From the NCBI GenBank assembly GCA_963576725.1, contig OY755244.1, positions 81,959,121 to 82,023,120 on the forward strand: a stretch of DNA of 64,000 nt, read 5' to 3'. The notes beneath the pieces were generated by a model that was not told the DNA's origin, made no database searches, and saw nothing but the letters and a program-made list of their open reading frames with translations. A program made the position numbers and the translations under genes. Origin of the DNA: Azorinus chamasolen (Eukaryota > Mollusca > Bivalvia > Cardiida > Solecurtidae). Shown piece after piece: positions 33,236-43,815 of the stretch (position 1 is the first letter of the stretch; each line of letters opens with the position of its first letter).

Positions 33236-34320
33236 TTGAAAATCTTCTCCTCTGAAACCAGAAGGTTCTCAGCTTTCATAATTGCAGGGCTTTTTCTCTC
33301 TTAATTGGGAAGGGGCCTTAGCCTGCTGATTTTGGGAAGAATTATCGCTAAAATTGCTGATTTGGGAAACAAAAAAGCTGGTGTACGTTTGGATTTTTGG
33401 GAAAACTGCATCATTTTAAAGAAATTTTCAATTGGGAAAGGGCCTTTTGCAGGCCTCTGTTATAGAAGGTGAAAAACCTCTGAATTGGCACATAGCATCA
33501 TGTTCAGGTCCTCTACAAAAGTTATATAAAGTATTGCCCTGGGGTCAAAATTGGCCCCGTCCCAGGGGTGGGCAGTTTTCAATAGAAACAAATAGTGAAA
33601 TCTATGAAAATCTTCTCGTCTGAAACTGGAAGGCTCTCAGCTTTCATATTTGACACATAGCATCATGTTCAGGTCCTCTACAAAAGTTATATAAATTATG
33701 GCCCCGGGGTCAAGATTGGCCCCGCCCCAGGGATGGGCAGTTTTCAATAGAAACAAATAGGGAAATCTTTGAAAATCTTCTTCTCTGAAACTGGAAGGCT
33801 CTCAGCTTTCATATTTGACACATAGCATCATGTTCAGGTTCTCTACAAAAGTAATATAAATTACGGCACCTGGGTCAAAATTGGCCCCGCCCAATGGATG
33901 GACAGTTTTCAATAGAAACAAATAGCGAAATCTTTGAAAATCTTCTTCTCTGAAACTGGAAAGCTCTCAGCTTTCATATTTGGCACATAGCATCATGTTC
34001 AGGTTCTCTACAAAAGTAATATAAATTATGGCCCGGGGGTCAAAATTGGCCACAGGGGTGGGCAGTTTTCAATAGAAACATATTGAGAAAACTTTGAAAA
34101 TCTTCTTCTCTGAAACTGGAAGGTTAATCTCAGCTTTCATATTTGGCTCATAGCATCATGTTCAGGTCCCCTACAAGTTTTTCTAAATTATTCCCCTGGG
34201 GTCAAAATTGGCCCGCCCCAGGGCCGGCTAGTTTTCTATAGAAACATATAGTGAAAACTTTGAAAATCTTCTCCTCTGATTGTCTGGTGAGCGCTTCAGG
34301 GCCATTCTGGCCCTCTTGTT
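33236..34320 (+). mobile_element. C-family element (copy C4), 5'-truncated
   Basis: Begins within a core unit and contains about six units. It ends with TGGTGAGCGCTTC, an AGGGCC-ATTCT-GGCCCT hairpin and CTTGTT. Interrupted by the MITE at 33285. Confidence 0.8.
33280..33487. mobile_element. 198-bp hAT-like MITE in C4 with 5-bp duplication
   Basis: Element 33285-33482, same family and length as 24259-24456. AATTG precedes (33280-33284) and follows (33483-33487). Removing the element and one AATTG gives CATAATTGGCACATAG, which matches the C consensus. Confidence 0.82.
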
Positions 34321-34499
34321 ATCCTACAAATATCAGAACTTCAAATGCAGTTTAACATGATGAAAAAATCCTCAGAAAACAAAATACAGTGCCAGACCTT
34401 CTGTTCAAATTCAAATAGATGTTTTGTGGGTATTCATCACCTTCAGTGACAGCTGTAGGTTTTCAACCTGACTCTTTAAGTTCCTTGTCCATGAACAAC

Positions 34500-34661
34500 T
34501 TAACCCATTTCCTCATATTTATGCCTTTCGATGCCTTTATAGATGTAAAATTCACTTCTAAATTCTAAAATTATCCCTTTCTCTAGTAAATGATCTTTTT
34601 CAGTAGATTTATTCTAAGAGGTTGGGTCTGAGAATAGCCGATAGATGAGGTAATGGGTTAA
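34500..34661. mobile_element. TTAA MITE close to the CXXC exon
   Basis: Inverted ends TTAACCCATTTCCTCAT and, on the other side, GATGAGGTAATGGGTTAA. TTAA is at 34500-34503 and 34658-34661. It lies 38 bp upstream of the exon at 34700, within its acceptor region. Confidence 0.75.
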
Positions 34662-34699
34662 GAAGAAAATGAAGATAAGATATACATTTCCCTTTATAG

Positions 34700-34822
34700 G
34701 GGTGTACAAGTCCAAACTGTGGTAAATGTGACAACTGCAAAGATAAAATATTATTTGGTGGAGAAAACAAAAGGAAGAAAGCTTGCAAAGGACGGAAATG
34801 TATCATGTTGGCAAGACTGACA
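34700..34822 (+). CDS. CXXC zinc-finger protein, exon with second half of the finger
   Basis: Acceptor TTTCCCTTTATAG, 123-bp exon (41 codons, phase 0 at both ends), donor GTAAGT. The protein begins GCTSPNCGKCDNCKD, then LFGG, and ends KKACKGRKCIMLARLT. With RCGSC from the previous exon, the eight cysteines follow the CXXC order and spacing (C-x2-C-x2-C-x4-C-x2-C-x2-C, then the distal C pair). The x4 spacing matches DNMT1 and KDM2 better than MLL or CFP1. The family motif KFGG reads LFGG, and the usual KQ before the seventh Cys reads KK. In known structures that Gln helps read CpG, so binding may differ. A nuclear, chromatin-related role is inferred from the domain only. Confidence 0.85.
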
Positions 34823-34989
34823 GTAAGTTTATTGTTGTGCTTACATGCATGTAAAGTGTGCAAGTGTGATTTTGTCCTGACAGACAATAACTGGATGCAT
34901 GGTTAGAGTTAAATGTAATTAGGCAAATATCCTGATCAGAAGTACATGATATGTTGTGTACAAGAACAATAAATGTAACATCACTCGTT

Positions 34990-35452
34990 TCAGCTCACCT
35001 GGCAGGCTGGCGCTAAGTGCCAATGTGAGCTATTGCGATAGAGTTGTGTCTGTCATGCATTGTCAAAAATATCTCCTAAACTATTGGACCGATTTCAGTC
35101 AGACCTCATTAGAATGATCCTTGAATGGCCCTGTACCATATTCAGAGATGCTGCCAGTCAGCGGGATTCACGCATTTCTCGTCTGGTGTCCCACAAATTG
35201 AGGATTTTAATGGGGGCAAAATCCCGCTAAACAAAAAATTTCATGCATCTTTTATCTGCCACGTGTACTCAAAAAAAAATATCATGTTAAATTTCTGTTT
35301 TCAATGCCTGTTTCCTTCGAGCGATACACGTTCGAAGCTTTGTAATCGACTTGTGTAAGCGGAATTCCCAAGCGGCTATTTTTGGCCGGATTGCTTGCAA
35401 TCCAGGCTTATAGATTGTTGAATGCCGGCCGTCCGTCTGGTTGACCTTTTTG
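34990..35452 (+). mobile_element. Divergent B-like fragment and unassigned DNA
   Basis: CAGCTCACCTGGCAGG and CCAATGTGAGCTATTGCG at 34991-35037 are a variant B start, without the microsatellite, followed by TCTCCTAAACTATTGGACCG. From about 35150 the DNA has no assignment; an open frame at 35125-35358 has no recognised domain. Confidence 0.5.
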
Positions 35453-36194
35453 TTAGCTCACCTGGCACAAAGTGCCAAGGTGAGCTATTGGGATGATCCT
35501 ATGTCCGGCGTCCGTCGTCGTGCATCGTGCGTATGTGCATTGTGCGTACGTGCGGGCGTCAACAATTTACTTAAACATCTTCTTCTCTGGAACTACAAAG
35601 CCAAGAGCTTTGATATTTGGTATGTAGTATGATGTAATGGTCCTCTACAAAGATTGTTCAAATTATGTCCCCCGGGCCAAAAATGGCCCGCCCCAGGGCT
35701 TATCAGTTTTTCATAGGAAAATCTTTAAAAATCTTCTTCTCTGAAACTGTAAGGCATAGACCTTTGATCTTTGGTATGTAGCATCATCTAAGATTGTTCA
35801 AATTATGACCCCTGGGCCAAAAATGGCCCCACCCCGGGGCTTATCAGTTTTTCATCTTCTCCTCCAGAACTGTAAGGTCTAGAGCCTTGATATTTGGTAT
35901 GTAGCATCATCTAATGGTTTTTTACCAAGATTATTCAAATTATTTGGTATGTTGCATTATCTAATAGTCCTCTACCAAGATTTTCAAATTATGAACCCCG
36001 GATCAAAATTGACCCGCCCTGGGGCTTAACAGTTTTTCATACGAAAATCTTTAAGGTCTAGACTCTTTATATTTAGTATGTAGCATCATCTGATGGTTTT
36101 CTACCAAGATTTTTGAAATTATGCAATCTGTCATTGAAATCATTAATCTGTTACGAACAGGTGAGCGATTAAGGGCCATCATGGCCCTCTTGTT
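35453..36194 (+). mobile_element. B-family element (copy B3)
   Basis: Full B start, GTCCGTCGTCGTGC microsatellite, four to five eroded core units, then ACAGGTGAGCGAT, an AGGGCC-ATCAT-GGCCCT hairpin and CTTGTT. Confidence 0.83.
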
Positions 36195-36953
36195 TGTGTT
36201 AGTTATAGCCAAAGTATAATACCTACAGTAACCAAACTTGGCATGTGGGTTCAGAATGAGGGTCACCTTACATGTCATAGGTTAGTAGGTTATTATGAAC
36301 CCTTTGTGACCTAGTTTTTACGCCTCAATGACTTAGAGAATTTCCAGGTTAACCTTTTTGTTTCCGATTGTTAACTAATAAATGACTTGGCCTGAATCTT
36401 CAAACTTGCTGTGGTGGTTAGTTATGACAACTGGATGACCCCTAATGTTTTTGAGGTCACTGGGTCAAAGGTCAAGGTCACCATGACCTTAACTGGTAAA
36501 ATGGTTTCTGATCAATAACTGCTCAAAGGTTTGGCTTAAGATTTTCAAATTTGCTGTGGTGGTTGGTCATGACAACTAGATGAGCCCTCTTGTTTTTGAG
36601 GTCACTAGGTCAAAGATTAAGGTCACCATGACCTTAAATGATGAAATGGTTTCCGATTAATAACTGCTCAATGGTTTGGATGGAGATCTTCAAACTTGCT
36701 GTGGTGGTTGGTCATGACCACTAGATGACCCCTATAGTTGTTGAGGTCACTAGGTCAAAGGTCAAGGTCACCATGACTTTAACTTGTGAAATGTTTTCAG
36801 ATCAATAAATGATTAGTGGTTTGGCTTAGGATCGTCAAAGTTGCTGTGGTGATTAGTCATGACCACTAGATGACCTCTATAGTTGAGGTCACTAGATCAA
36901 AGGTCAGGGGGTCTGGGGGGGGGTATACATGTTTTACAAACATCTCTTGTTTT
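36195..36953 (+). mobile_element. H-family HINE-like element, 3' part
   Basis: About five units of roughly 125-130 bp with TTGCTGTGGTGGTTGGTCATG, shortened here to TTGCTGTGGTGG, plus GAGGTCACTAGGTCAAAGG and TCAAGGTCACCATGACC. The 3' end GGGGGTATAC is the inverse of the family H start (TATACCCCC at 48268), then an ATGTTT-TAC-AAACAT hairpin and CTCTTGTT. The 5' hairpin is missing and the left boundary is uncertain. Confidence 0.75.
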
Positions 36954-37194
36954 TTAAGCTTCAATGAATTTCTAGGTTGACCTTTTTAACATGTGGAGTC
37001 ATAATGAGGACCTCATTACATGCAATTGTAATATGTTTAACTATTTATTATGCCTTCAGCATCTGCTGATGCAGAAATGTATTAATGATTGACTGCTCAT
37101 CTATATCACTTTAATCGGCACTCCGGCCATACCGACATTGGCGGTTTCTTGTTAGAACATGTTCCGAAAGCCAGCTTCCTCTTCTCTAGGGGGG
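36954..37194. other. Unassigned DNA
   Basis: The first 60 bases resemble the H core (TTCTAGGTTGACCTTTTTAAC). The rest has no recognised feature and leads into the exon-like block at 37195. Confidence 0.35.
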
Positions 37195-37364
37195 GTATAG
37201 CAATTGATCAATATCTCGCAAAATCCTGGATGCAAACAACACGCAAATAACTATCGGCCACTTTTTTAAACCCACGGCAGCCTCAGGAAACGCTAATGGG
37301 AATAAAAAAAATGAAGTACAAACTCTGATCGAGTCGTCAAGTACCGAATCGTCTGAACCGCAGT
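37195..37364 (+). CDS. Relic transposase-like exon with a PCNA-box-like motif
   Basis: An open frame from about 37219 reads SRKILDANNTQITIGHFFKP, followed by an Asn/Ser/Glu-rich linker and SSEPQ, to a GTAAGTTA donor at 37365. QITIGHFF fits the PCNA-interacting consensus Q-x-x-I-x-x-F-F. Such motifs occur near the start of several replication-coupled proteins and of hAT-type transposase proteins with TTF-like fingers. The 5' limit is uncertain: a stop lies just upstream, and a CTTCTCTAG acceptor candidate precedes it. Together with the next block it is probably a transposase relic in intron 2, though a host gene cannot be excluded. Confidence 0.45.
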
Positions 37365-37514
37365 GTAAGTTACCCAAAACCATTTTAAAAAGGAGCACAA
37401 ATTTCAGAGTTCATGGCTGAAAACCTACACGCAGTTGGTAAAAAACGAAAATGAGGGGATGAAATGTTCATTCTGTATTGACAATAATAAAAACAATCAT
37501 TTTACTTTAAAAAG

Positions 37515-37650
37515 ATGGTTGCTCAAATTTTAGGATGTCAACATTGATAAGACATTTGGGATCTAGTGATCATATTCAATCGCTGAAAGGATCCGTCATG
37601 AAGAAAGAGTACAAGGCAGCTGCCTCAAATGTAATCGCAAAATCGGCAGA
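37515..37650 (+). CDS. Relic exon with partial zinc finger, truncated by a C element
   Basis: An acceptor (ACTTTAAAAAG) joins in phase to the block ending 37364. The protein reads YGCSNFRMSTLIRHLGSSDH, then IQSLKGSVMKKEYKAAASN. H-x6-H after STLIR resembles the second half of BED or TTF-type fingers found at the start of hAT transposases. The frame runs into ATAAATTATGCCCC at 37651, a C-family core, so the rest of the gene has been lost or displaced. Confidence 0.45.
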
Positions 37651-37786
37651 ATAAATTATGCCCCTGGGGTCAAAATTGGGCCCACCCCAGGGTCGGCTAG
37701 TTTTCTATAGAACATATAGTGAAAACTTTGGAAATCTTCTCCTGGTTGTCCGGTTAGCGATATCAGGGCGGTTCTTGGCCTCTTGT
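37651..37786 (+). mobile_element. C-family 3' fragment (C5)
   Basis: One partial core unit (GCCCCTGGGGTCAAAATTGG) then a decayed 3' end (CGGTTAGCGATATCAGGGCGG, here abbreviated to GGTTAGCGATATC, then TCTTGTT). The hairpin is partly degraded. Confidence 0.7.
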
Positions 37787-38757
37787 TAGCTCACCAGAGC
37801 ACAAAGTGCTCAGGGTGAGCTTTTGTGATCGCCTGATGTCCGTTATCCGTCGGCGTGCGTAGTGCGTCGTCCGTCGTCAACAATTTGAACCTTTAAAATT
37901 CTTCTCCTCTGAATCTACAGGGGTCTCAGCTTTCATCTTTGGTACATAGCATCATCTGTAGGTCCTCTACAAAAGTTATATAAATTATGTCCCTGGGGTC
38001 AAAATTGGCCCCGCCCCAGGGGTGCATTGTTTTCTATAGAAACATATAGTGAAAACTTTGAATATCATCTCTGAAACTGGAAGGTTCTCAGCTTTCATAT
38101 TTGGCACATAGCATCATCTTCAGGTCCTCTACAAAGTTATATAAATTATGGCCCTGGGGACTGGGGTCAAAATTGGCCCCGCCCCAGGGGTGGGCAGTTT
38201 TCAATAGAAACAAATAGTGAAAGCTTTGATAATCTTCTTCTCTGAAACTTGAAGGCTCTCAGCTTTCATATATGGCAGATAGCATCATGTTCAGGCTATC
38301 TACAAAAGTTATATAAATTATGGCCCTGGGGTCAAAATTTGCCACGCCCCAGGGGTGGGCAGTTTTCAAAAGAAACAAATAGTGAAATCTTTGAAAATCT
38401 TCTCCTGAAACTAGAAGGCTCTCATCTTTCATATTTGGCACAGAGCATCATGTTCAGGTCCTCTATAAAAGTTATATGGGTGATTTAAAAAAAATTGAAG
38501 CCTGATTTTATTTTTTTGCTGAATTTTAAATGATAAGATTCCACAAAATCTTTGCTTGCATCACATAGCAATAGGGTCCAACTTTGATAAATGAGCAGGG
38601 CCGTATTGACAAACGTGAACATAAATTCACAATTGAAGATTTTGTTTAAACTTTTATTGAACTTTACAAAAAACTGTACCAGTATGTGGCACTTAATTGA
38701 AACATATAACAACATCTAATCAATGTTTTACCATTGTGTCAACATAAACTATGCATT

Positions 38758-40231
38758 TTTAGCTCACCAGAGCACAAAGTGCTCAGGGTGAGCTTTTGTG
38801 ATTGCCTGATGTCCGTCCTCCGTCTGCGTGCGTCGTCCGGTGTGCGTCGTCAGTCGTCAACAATTTGAACCTTTAATAATCTTCTCCTCTGAATCTACAG
38901 GGTTCTCAGCTTTCATCTTTGGCACATAGCATCATCTGTAGGTCCTCTACAAAAGTTATATAAATTATACCCCTGGGGTCAAAATTGGCCCTGCCCAGGG
39001 GTTTTCAGTTTTCAATAGAAACATATAGTGAAAACTTTGAACATCATCTCCTCTAAAACTAGAAGGTCCTCAGCTTTCATATTTGGCACATAGCTTCAAC
39101 TTCAGGGCTTCTACAAAAGTTATCTAAATTATGCCCCTAGGGTCAAAATTGGTCCCACCCCAGGGATTGCCAGTTTTTTGTAGCTGACTGCTTAAACAGC
39201 CCATGGGATCACTAGTTATGCATAGGAAAAACTTTAAAAATATTCTTGTCAGAAACTACATGTCCCAGCGCTTAGATATTTGGTGTATAGATTTACTTAG
39301 CATAACTTTATGGGTTTTATAAGTATCATAGTTCTTGGGTTAAAATTGGCCCTGCCCTGTGTGTATAGACTTCTCACATCAGAAACGACAGTCTAAAGGT
39401 TTCTCCTTAATATATATCAGCCTGCAGAGCCTAGACCAGTCAGTGTGAGTTCTTATATATAATCACCCTTAGCCTGATCAGTAGAGTAGAAATTGTGTTT
39501 AGACAAATAACACACACTCATTTAAGATTGAGAAAACTGTGGATAGTTCTCAATATGCAGAACACTCTTAAAGCTCTTTTTCATACCTATGCCCTGCATT
39601 AAGCTACCAGATATCAATATAGAGCATATCTGTTGTGAATTTCAGCTTAACTCTTTGCATGCTGGGTAATTTTGTCATCTACTAAATTGTTGTCTGCAGC
39701 ATATTCATAAGTTATAACTACACACTTTCTAAGTTTTTCAGAAGTTCAGTCTCATTGACAAACAGTTTGGATATCAGATCAGGCCCCACATTATATTGGC
39801 CCTGATCTGGATCCAAACTGTTTGCATAGGTCATTAGTGGTGGGAGAATCCCACTACACACTTTCTAAGTTTTTCAGAAGTTCAGTCTCATTTACAAACA
39901 ATTTGGATATCAGATCAGGCCCCACATTATGTGGGGCCTGATCTGGATCCAAACTGTTTGCATAGGTCATTAGTGGTGGGAGAATCCGCCTCTAGCATCC
40001 AAAGAATTAATACAAGTTCCAGTGGTCTATGCTCTATCCATTCTTTCACTACATTCTTTCAGCATCATGTTCAGGTCCTCTACAAAAGTTATATAAATTG
40101 TGTCCCTGGGGTCAAAATTGGCACCGCCCCAGGGGTGTTAAGTTTTCAATAGAAACATATGTGAAAACTTTGAAAATCTTCTCCTCTGATTGTCTGGTGA
40201 GCGATGTCAGGGCCATTCTGGCCCTCTTGTT
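38758..40231 (+). mobile_element. C-family element (copy C7) with duplicated palindrome
   Basis: Complete 5' and 3' C termini. The core is largely replaced from about 39180 to 40050 by the AGCTGACTGCTTAAACAG block (also in C2) and by two copies of a palindromic segment (about 39712-39840 and 39850-39985). Confidence 0.82.
39712..39985. repeat. Tandem pair of about 130-bp segments, each with a long palindrome
   Basis: Each segment has ACTTTCTAAGTTTTTCAGAA, then CAAACAGTTTGGAT, ATCAGATCAGGCCCCACAT and the inverse arm ending ATCCAAACTGTTTG, then GTCATTAGTGGTGGGAGAAT. The second copy's palindrome is nearly perfect at its centre (CCCCACATTATGTGGGG). Confidence 0.85.
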
Positions 40232-42436
40232 CAAAGTTCAACACACAAAAACTACAGTGTATTTCAAGATAATTTTGAAAAATGGAGATTTTTTATGCTT
40301 TCTGACCTATTATTTTCAAATGTGCACCCTAAATGTTTTGTTCATGTCTGTCTGAAGTAAATTAGGAAATAAAAACCTAATGTTTACTGAAATTGAGCAT
40401 GTTCCTTAGATATATGCAAAGTTTCATTACTGTATACAAAACATTGCTGCAGATATTGCTGGTTCAAAAAGGTGCATATTCTTGAGATATTTCGTACACT
40501 TGGGACAACAGGTTGCAAGAACAAAGATCCATACATTAAACCCATATAAACAACTTTAACACACAGATTAAGTGTTAGTTACACTTGGCTATACAATTAT
40601 GTTATCACCTATAACAAATTTTGGTACTAGAATTATGTTAAGAAGTCTTAGAATCAATGGTAGGATCATTATGTTTTCTTGCACTTTCAAAAACATATAA
40701 TACTCATTTATTCCCAGAAGGTGATCATAGCAGTCAAATTTATGCATTCTAAACTAACTTGTCATTATCCATACTGTTCTAAACAAACAATTGATATATG
40801 AACATGTTTTGGAAACTTAAATTATTTTTTTTATAAAACCTTCACACCATTTTTGTACACTTGGGACAATTATGGACTGGAACAAATATCAACAGTCATA
40901 ATGTGCTTAATATCACTGAAAAAAAATTGTTTCCCTTTTGTGATTTCAAGGACTAATTAAAAATATACTTGGGTGAAAATTATGTAGATACACATAAAAT
41001 ATTACACATTATGCGTAGAATAATAATATAACAGTGATCAACTGACCTTACTCCTTTCACAATTACACAACTTTCTATTGTTTTTGGCTTAACTTAATTA
41101 GGTCACATAAGGAAGCCGTTTCATCAAAAGAGAGGGTGTTTTATTAACAACCCAAAAAATATAATTGAATATTAGTAAGACGAGCCTTGAAGGACTTGTA
41201 AACATAAATACTTATGTTCAACATTTTGTACACTTGGGACAGTCTATCAAACACAGGCAACATATTTTTACTTCATTAACTGTCACTGAGCAAACGTGGT
41301 AGATCCAGATCAGATAGATCATGTAGATCTGGGTCTACTCTGTTTGGAAATTAAAATAAGGAATTTCCTCCAATTGTGGTAATACAATGTATACTTGTAT
41401 AAGGTGTGTGCTAATTACATTATTCTTACCCAATAAATCATCATTAACTGCCAGTGAAAAACCAGGGTAGATCCAGATCAGATTTAGATTTAGGTCTACT
41501 CTGTATAGGAATAAATAAAATAGGAGTATCCTGCCTTTGTGGACCTGTTACAGTTTCAAATTTTTGAGAAACTTCTGACCGGGTGTCAAACAGCTTGCAT
41601 TCTGTTGTGACCCCCAGTTACTCAGCATCTCATCTGGATCCAAACTGTTTGCAAATACTAGTTAGGTTGCACTTAGCCGACAAAATGTTGGAAAGAATTA
41701 TTCATTTAAGTTGTACAGCTACGAAAAGTTAAGATGTGGGTTCAGTGTCTACTTTCCATTGGGAGAGTCTCCGAGACTATGCTATTTGTAAAGGTTTACA
41801 TATCCAAATATTTGGAGTAAATACAAAACATACAAGAGTGCTATAAATGGTCTACACAGCCTTCTGCTCATTTATGTATTATAAAATTATTTTATATTTC
41901 AGTTATTACTTATACAGTAGTATAATATTACCTTTACTACAATATACATATACTGCTATATCCTACAATATACTGCTATATCCTATATATCAAGGGCAAT
42001 TGTCCAAAGGGGCAATCGTCCTAAAGGGCAAGCACTAGTCTTAAGGGGAACCCGGGAAATTGTCCGACATTATGTGACCAACTACATACCAATTTTTAGG
42101 ACGAAGACATGGGATCATCCTAAAACATGAGCTTAATTCCTCTACCAGAAACAAGATGAGGTTATTTTAATGTCTAGACCTTGGAACACTAGAGTTGTGG
42201 CCCTTTATTTTTCAAAAAAATATCTGTCCTGAGCCATTTCTTAGAAAATATTCGAAAATTTTCTATGAAACTAAATGTGAAAATGTTTAATAGCATTAGG
42301 ACATGCGGCTCTGCAAGTATCATTGATATTGACCTTGGAACATAACACTTGTCAATCCAAAGTTTCAAAATGTACACTTGGGACAACACAAGATGTGCCT
42401 TGAAAAAAATGTACATAATATGTTGGCATTAGGTTT
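40232..42436. other. Gene-free AT-rich interior of the TGGGTGATTT element
   Basis: No coding frame of note. GTACACTTGGGACA occurs at 40494, 40855, 41228 and 42372. Two K-like palindromes lie at about 41285-41345 and 41460-41510. A small GGGCAATTGTCC/GGCAATCGTCC repeat is at about 41995-42065. Confidence 0.7.
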
Positions 42437-42895
42437 TTAGCTCACCAGAGCACAAAGTGCTCAGGGTGAGCTTTTGTGATCGCCTGATGTCCGTCGTCCG
42501 TCGGCGTGCGTAGTGCGTCGTTCGTCGTCAACAATTTGAACCTTTAAACTTCTTCTCCTCTGAATCTACAGGGGTCTCAGCTTTCATCTTTGGCACATAA
42601 CATCATCTGTAGGTCCTCTACAAAAGTTTTATAAATTATGTCACTGGGGTCAAAATTGGCCCCACCCCAGGGGTGCATTGTTTTCTATAGAAACATATAG
42701 TGAAAACTTTGAAAATCATCTCCTCTGGAAGGTTAGTCTCAGCTTTCATATTTGGCACATAGCATCATGTTCAGGTCCCCTACAAGTTTTTCCCAGGGCC
42801 GGCTAGTTTTCTATAGAAACATATAGTGAAAACTTTGAAAATCTTCTCCTCTGGTTGTCTGGTGAGCGCTCCAGGGCCATTCTGGCCCTCTTGTT
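42437..42895 (+). mobile_element. C-family element (copy C8), short
   Basis: Both C termini are present with only about two core units between them (459 bp). Confidence 0.85.
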
Positions 42896-43452
42896 TTAGC
42901 TCACCAGAGCACAAAGTGCTCAGGGTGAGCTTTTGTAATCGCCTGATGTCCGTCGTCCGTCGGTGTGCGCCGTGCGTCGTTCGTCGTCAACAATTTGAAC
43001 CTTTAAAAATCTTCTCCTCTGAATCTACAGGGGTCTCAGCTTTCATCTTTGGCACATAGCATCATCTGTAGGTCCTCTACAAAAGTTATATAAATTATGT
43101 CCCTGGGGTCAAAATTGGCCCCACCCCAAGGGTGCATTGTTTTCTATAGAAACATAGTGAAAACTTTTGAAAATTATCTCCTGAAACTGGATGGTTCTCA
43201 GCTTTCATAGTTGGCACATAGCATCAAGTTCAGGTCCTCTACAAAAGTTATATAAATTATGCTCCTGTGGTCAAAATTGGCTACACCCCAGGGTGGCCAG
43301 TTTTCTAGCAAACTTGAAGCTGACTGCACTTTTAAGCATCTTATCTTTACTCAGTCTCATAAACAGGTCATCAGGTCAAGCAGTAGAGAGGGGGATGACC
43401 AGTGGCTATTTTTAGTGCACCTGTATTGCTGGTAGTAGCTGTAGTAGCTCTG

Positions 43453-43785
43453 TCTAACCCTTTGCCTGTTCTGTGTTTATTATTAATTTGAATGCCTATT
43501 GCATATTCATGAACAAAATAGTTAAAGTGAAGTATGGAAGGTGGAACATTGTAGCCATTTTTTTTCCAAATTTCACAACTTACTGAATATTCATAGACAA
43601 AATAGTTATAATGGAATATAGTAGGTAGAACATTGTAGCCATTTTAGAAACTGAAGGAACAGATCTGTCAAATTCCATTAACAAACCGAGCAGACCCTGA
43701 TCAGATGGCTCCTATAGGAGGCATCTGATCTGGTCTACTGATTTTTCAAATGTGTGAAAACACGTTTATATGAGGGAAGGGTTAA
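43453..43785 (-). mobile_element. K-family MITE, minus orientation
   Basis: Right end GGGAAGGGTTAA and left end CTAACCCTTTGCC. The central palindrome is CAGACCCTGATCAGATGGCT, then CCTATAGGAGG, with the inverse arm at about 43685-43735. Confidence 0.72.
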
Positions 43786-43815
43786 TTAATAATAGTGATT
43801 GGCATTATGACATTT

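Noticed and set aside
34700..34822. Naming the CXXC gene DNMT1 outright
   Set aside because: Cysteine spacing fits DNMT1 and KDM2 equally, the flanking exons show neither RFTS, BAH, JmjC nor PHD sequence, and key binding residues differ.
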